The notes under the pieces are model-generated. The model made no database searches. It was not told where the DNA came from and saw only the letters and a program-made list of their open reading frames with translations. Both the position numbers and the translations under genes were made by a program. DNA of 15,557 bases from Treponema sp. (lineage in GTDB: Bacteria > Spirochaetota > Spirochaetia > Treponematales > Breznakiellaceae), in contig JAIRTS010000024.1 of assembly GCA_031254795.1 (NCBI GenBank), positions 1-15,557 of the forward strand, in the 5' to 3' direction. Of the stretch, positions 13,948-15,557 are shown in pieces; the first letter of the stretch is position 1, and the number at the start of each line of letters is the position of its first letter.

Positions 13948-14548
13948 ACGACGAGCGGTGTTTCACCTTCTGCGTGTAAAGCTGGATCCCCGCGTTCAAT
14001 TGCCGTTCCACGTCAAGGGAAGAAGGCGGTCCATGACCTGGAAGCACTACATAATCGCCCGGCAACGAAAAAATCTTGCTTTGCAACGCGTTTATCTGGA
14101 TTTTCGCCCCATAGAGGCTAAACGTTTTTCCCACAAGTCCGGCAGAAAGCGCATCTCCGGTAAAAAGCAGGTTTTCGATGTTGTAAATCATTGAGTCCGT
14201 GGCATGTCCTGGCACGGAGAAAGCCTCAATGCGAAACGGAGGAATTGAAAAAATATCGCCGTCCCGTATCATAACGGTTTTCTGTTGCGCGATCACCGGA
14301 TTTACCGTGTAAATATCGGGATGGTACAGACGCTTGAGGGTGTTGATCCCCCGGGTGTGATTTAAGTGATCGTGCGTAACGAGGATGCCGCTGAGCGTGT
14401 AGTTGTTGTCTTCGATGAAGTCGATGATCTTTTGATCTATGTGACCGGGATCGATGATAATGGCGGCCTGCTTTTCGCAATCGGGCTCGGTTCCCAGCAC
14501 ATAGCAGTTGTTGGAGCCGGAAGCGCTTGAATGAAAAAAAAGTTTCAT
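13925..14548 (-). CDS. Metallo-beta-lactamase-fold hydrolase with Asp-to-Asn change in the metal motif
   Basis: A 207-residue cytosolic protein of the glyoxalase II-like branch; the substrate is unknown. The metal ligands are H59, H61 and H64 in THDHLNH, H115 in PGHATDS, D132 in FTGDAL, and H172 in PGHGPPS. The family motif is HxHxDH, so N63 stands where the second-metal Asp is expected. The codon is AAT, one transition from GAT. All other ligands are kept, so the enzyme could bind one metal, bind two with altered affinity, or be inactive. The ATG at 14548 overlaps the stop of the pentapeptide gene (ATGA) with GAGG seven bases upstream, so the two are coupled. The tail overlaps the dehydratase gene by 23 bases. 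Confidence 0.9.
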   Translation of the reverse strand: MKLFFHSSASGSNNCYVLGTEPDCEKQAAIIIDPGHIDQKIIDFIEDNNYTLSGILVTHDHLNHTRGINTLKRLYHPDIYTVNPVIAQQKTVMIRDGDIFSIPPFRIEAFSVPGHATDSMIYNIENLLFTGDALSAGLVGKTFSLYGAKIQINALQSKIFSLPGDYVVLPGHGPPSSLDVERQLNAGIQLYTQKVKHRSSFTIDVDL

Positions 14549-15132
14549 TCGTTCGCCTCAAATATGGCTTCCCATGTATTTGACAGCTTAAACGTCACGC
14601 CGGTTCGCGCCGATTGTAGAAAGTTCACCCTTTTAAGGTTACAATCTTCAAAACGAGTGTTGAATAGAATGGCGTTGATAAATCTGCTGTTATAAAGGTC
14701 TACGGTTGTAAAGTTGCAATTAGAAAGATGCGCTCCCAGGAAATTCAGGCTTGTCAGCGTCGAGCCTTCAAACGTAGTTTGTTGCGCGTTTGCCGCGGCG
14801 AAGGAGAGGAATTGGAGATTGCTTTGGGAGAAGTCACAGTCGAAGAAAGACGCGCCGGTGAAAAAGACGGTGGTCATGGTTGCGCCGGAAAAAGAACATT
14901 TTGAAAAACAGGCGCCTTTGAAATTAGATTCATAGAATTCTTTCCCTGAAAAGTCTCTGCCCTCGAATCGCAAGCCGGACGCATTGAGATCACGGATGAC
15001 CCGCAGGTTTTGTATAAAGTCGCCCATGCGCTCGGCTTCCGCATCCGCCTCGACTATATGAAGGGCGCAGAGTTTCGAACCTGACAAGGCGAGTCGTCCA
15101 CACCCTGCGGCGCAGAGGATTGAAGGAAACAT
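14545..15132 (-). CDS. Pentapeptide-repeat protein with an N-terminal zinc-knuckle-like motif
   Basis: In its 195 residues, residues 1-30 carry C7, C11, C22 and H25 (C-x3-C-x10-C-x2-H), a small metal-binding pattern seen in various DNA-associated proteins. Residues 51-195 form an uninterrupted right-handed quadrilateral beta-helix. Phe occupies every tenth position from F61 through F191 without a break, with Leu, Phe or Met mostly in between, giving about 27 pentapeptides. Known relatives include MfpA and Qnr, which mimic DNA and protect gyrase, but most pentapeptide proteins have no known role and this one lacks the Qnr loops. The ATG at 15132 has no Shine-Dalgarno, and the -10 box ends six bases before it. 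The gene is coupled to the metallo-hydrolase downstream. Confidence 0.9.
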   Translation of the reverse strand: MFPSILCAAGCGRLALSGSKLCALHIVEADAEAERMGDFIQNLRVIRDLNASGLRFEGRDFSGKEFYESNFKGACFSKCSFSGATMTTVFFTGASFFDCDFSQSNLQFLSFAAANAQQTTFEGSTLTSLNFLGAHLSNCNFTTVDLYNSRFINAILFNTRFEDCNLKRVNFLQSARTGVTFKLSNTWEAIFEANE

Positions 15133-15138
15133 AACCGT

Positions 15139-15176
15139 ATAATAATAAAAAAAAGAAAGATGTTCAAGTATTGAAC
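15139..15176 (-). promoter_or_regulatory. Promoter with an overlapping palindromic operator, pentapeptide gene
   Basis: On the minus strand TTGAAC (15162-15167) and TATTAT (15139-15144) are 17 bases apart. Six bases (ACGGTT) then lead to the ATG at 15132, so the mRNA should begin at the start codon. The -35 box is one arm of a perfect palindrome, GTTCAA-TAC-TTGAAC (15162-15176), which is well placed for a repressor to exclude RNA polymerase. Confidence 0.6.
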
Positions 15177-15192
15177 AAATCCAGGCAAAGAG

Positions 15193-15225
15193 AACCCTTT
15201 ATTGGAAAGCGCGGGTGTAATACCT
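15193..15225 (-). repeat. 33-base dispersed repeat, right copy
   Basis: The exact reverse complement of 1895-1927. On the minus strand it lies 94 bases beyond the stop of the transposase fragment at 15319-15557. The surrounding 15177-15318 shows no gene and no other structure I can support. Confidence 0.8.
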
Positions 15226-15318
15226 CTCCCTGAAGAGCAGGATTGTCTCTTCACAGCGAAGCCTCATGCTGCGCCCTTCAGCTCTTGCCACCAGCTTCCA
15301 TCTCCGTGATGAGACATT

Positions 15319-15557
15319 TCAAAATGCAACCGAAATCTTTTGGGCAAGACATTTAGAAAATGCGATTTTGGCCTTGTGGACAGCCAGGAGGTTGTCGGCG
15401 GCCTGGTTAAGGTTATACTGTAATTCGACCGGGTTCAGCGACGCCCGTCGCGCGGAGAGTCCGGCCTTCTCCTGTTCGGCCAGAGAAGATTCCATGAGTC
15501 TCTGGCAGGGGGTTTTCAAGGCTTTGTCATAAGCCTTGGCCATTTTGGAACCGGCTT
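15319..15557 (-). pseudogene. C-terminal end of an integrase-core transposase (partial, runs off right edge)
   Basis: The minus-strand frame enters from the right edge and reads AGSKMAKAYDKALKTPCQRL, then SARRASLNPVELQYNL, and stops at 15319. From memory, integrase-core transposases often end with a pattern like (R/K)YDxPKTPYQRLLxSPxxxxExxxxLxxxxxxLNPVxLxxxI. The match in spacing and in the LNPVEL block is good. There is no start in the window, and the catalytic core would lie beyond the edge, so I cannot tell whether the whole gene is intact. The decayed N-terminus at 276-435 appears to come from the same type of element. Confidence 0.6.

Noticed and set aside
15054..15254. 66-codon minus-strand open frame upstream of the pentapeptide gene
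   Set aside because: It runs through the 33-base repeat and the promoter region, with no Shine-Dalgarno. It is incidental.
1..15557. CRISPR array, toxin-antitoxin pair, phage genes or retroelement
   Set aside because: No regularly spaced repeats, no paired small genes with typical features, and no reverse transcriptase or phage structural motifs were seen on either strand.

Overview
The window looks like chromosomal DNA from a spirochaete, most likely a Treponema-type organism with about 50% GC, such as those of insect guts. The assignment rests on the general gene repertoire (gyrB, MEP-pathway ispF, endonuclease III, TPR proteins, a capsule/LPS-type sugar dehydratase) and on GyrB residue K134. 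That residue sits at the coumarin-contact position (E. coli R136), where I recall Lys being typical of treponemes. It is inference from sequence alone.

Layout. Left edge (1-595): the tail of an open frame, then a decayed N-terminal piece of an integrase-core transposase on the minus strand. 596-1642: a LacI-family regulator with a good promoter and a candidate auto-operator, but no sugar genes beside it. 1643-2160: insertion-sequence debris, including a fragment of an IS5-type transposase and one copy of a 33-base repeat. 2162-3535: a compact plus-strand operon with a short secreted peptide, ispF and nth. 3579-4502 (minus): a Cof-type HAD phosphatase, divergent from gyrB. 4670-6616: gyrB, apparently transcribed from its own start codon. 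6657-8429: a large lipoprotein carrying a C14 tract. 8577-10081 (minus): two coupled genes, a small hypothetical protein and a TPR protein. 10194-12171 (minus): an apparent operon of tRNA(CAU), nudC, a small protein with a CheY-docking-like tail, and rsmD. 12445-13947: a FlaA1/CapD-type nucleotide-sugar dehydratase. 13925-15132 (minus): a pentapeptide-repeat protein coupled to a metallo-beta-lactamase-fold protein. Right edge: the other copy of the 33-base repeat, inverted, and the C-terminal end of an integrase-core transposase.

The most notable signal is the 14-C homopolymer at 8369-8382 near the end of the lipoprotein gene. In the 14-C state the protein ends 15 residues after the prolines. 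Removing one C (or adding two) opens a stop-free frame of 75 codons to 8608, and adding one C stops it after two residues. This is the pattern expected of slipped-strand phase variation with a switchable C-terminus. A sequencing error in the homopolymer is the main alternative.

Other signals: two genes (gyrB and the pentapeptide protein) have the -10 box exactly six bases before the ATG and no Shine-Dalgarno, which suggests leaderless mRNAs. GyrB departs from consensus in the quinolone pocket. The metallo-hydrolase has Asn in place of a metal-binding Asp. The pentapeptide protein has an unusually regular ten-residue Phe period. No CRISPR array, rRNA, prophage or complete IS is visible.
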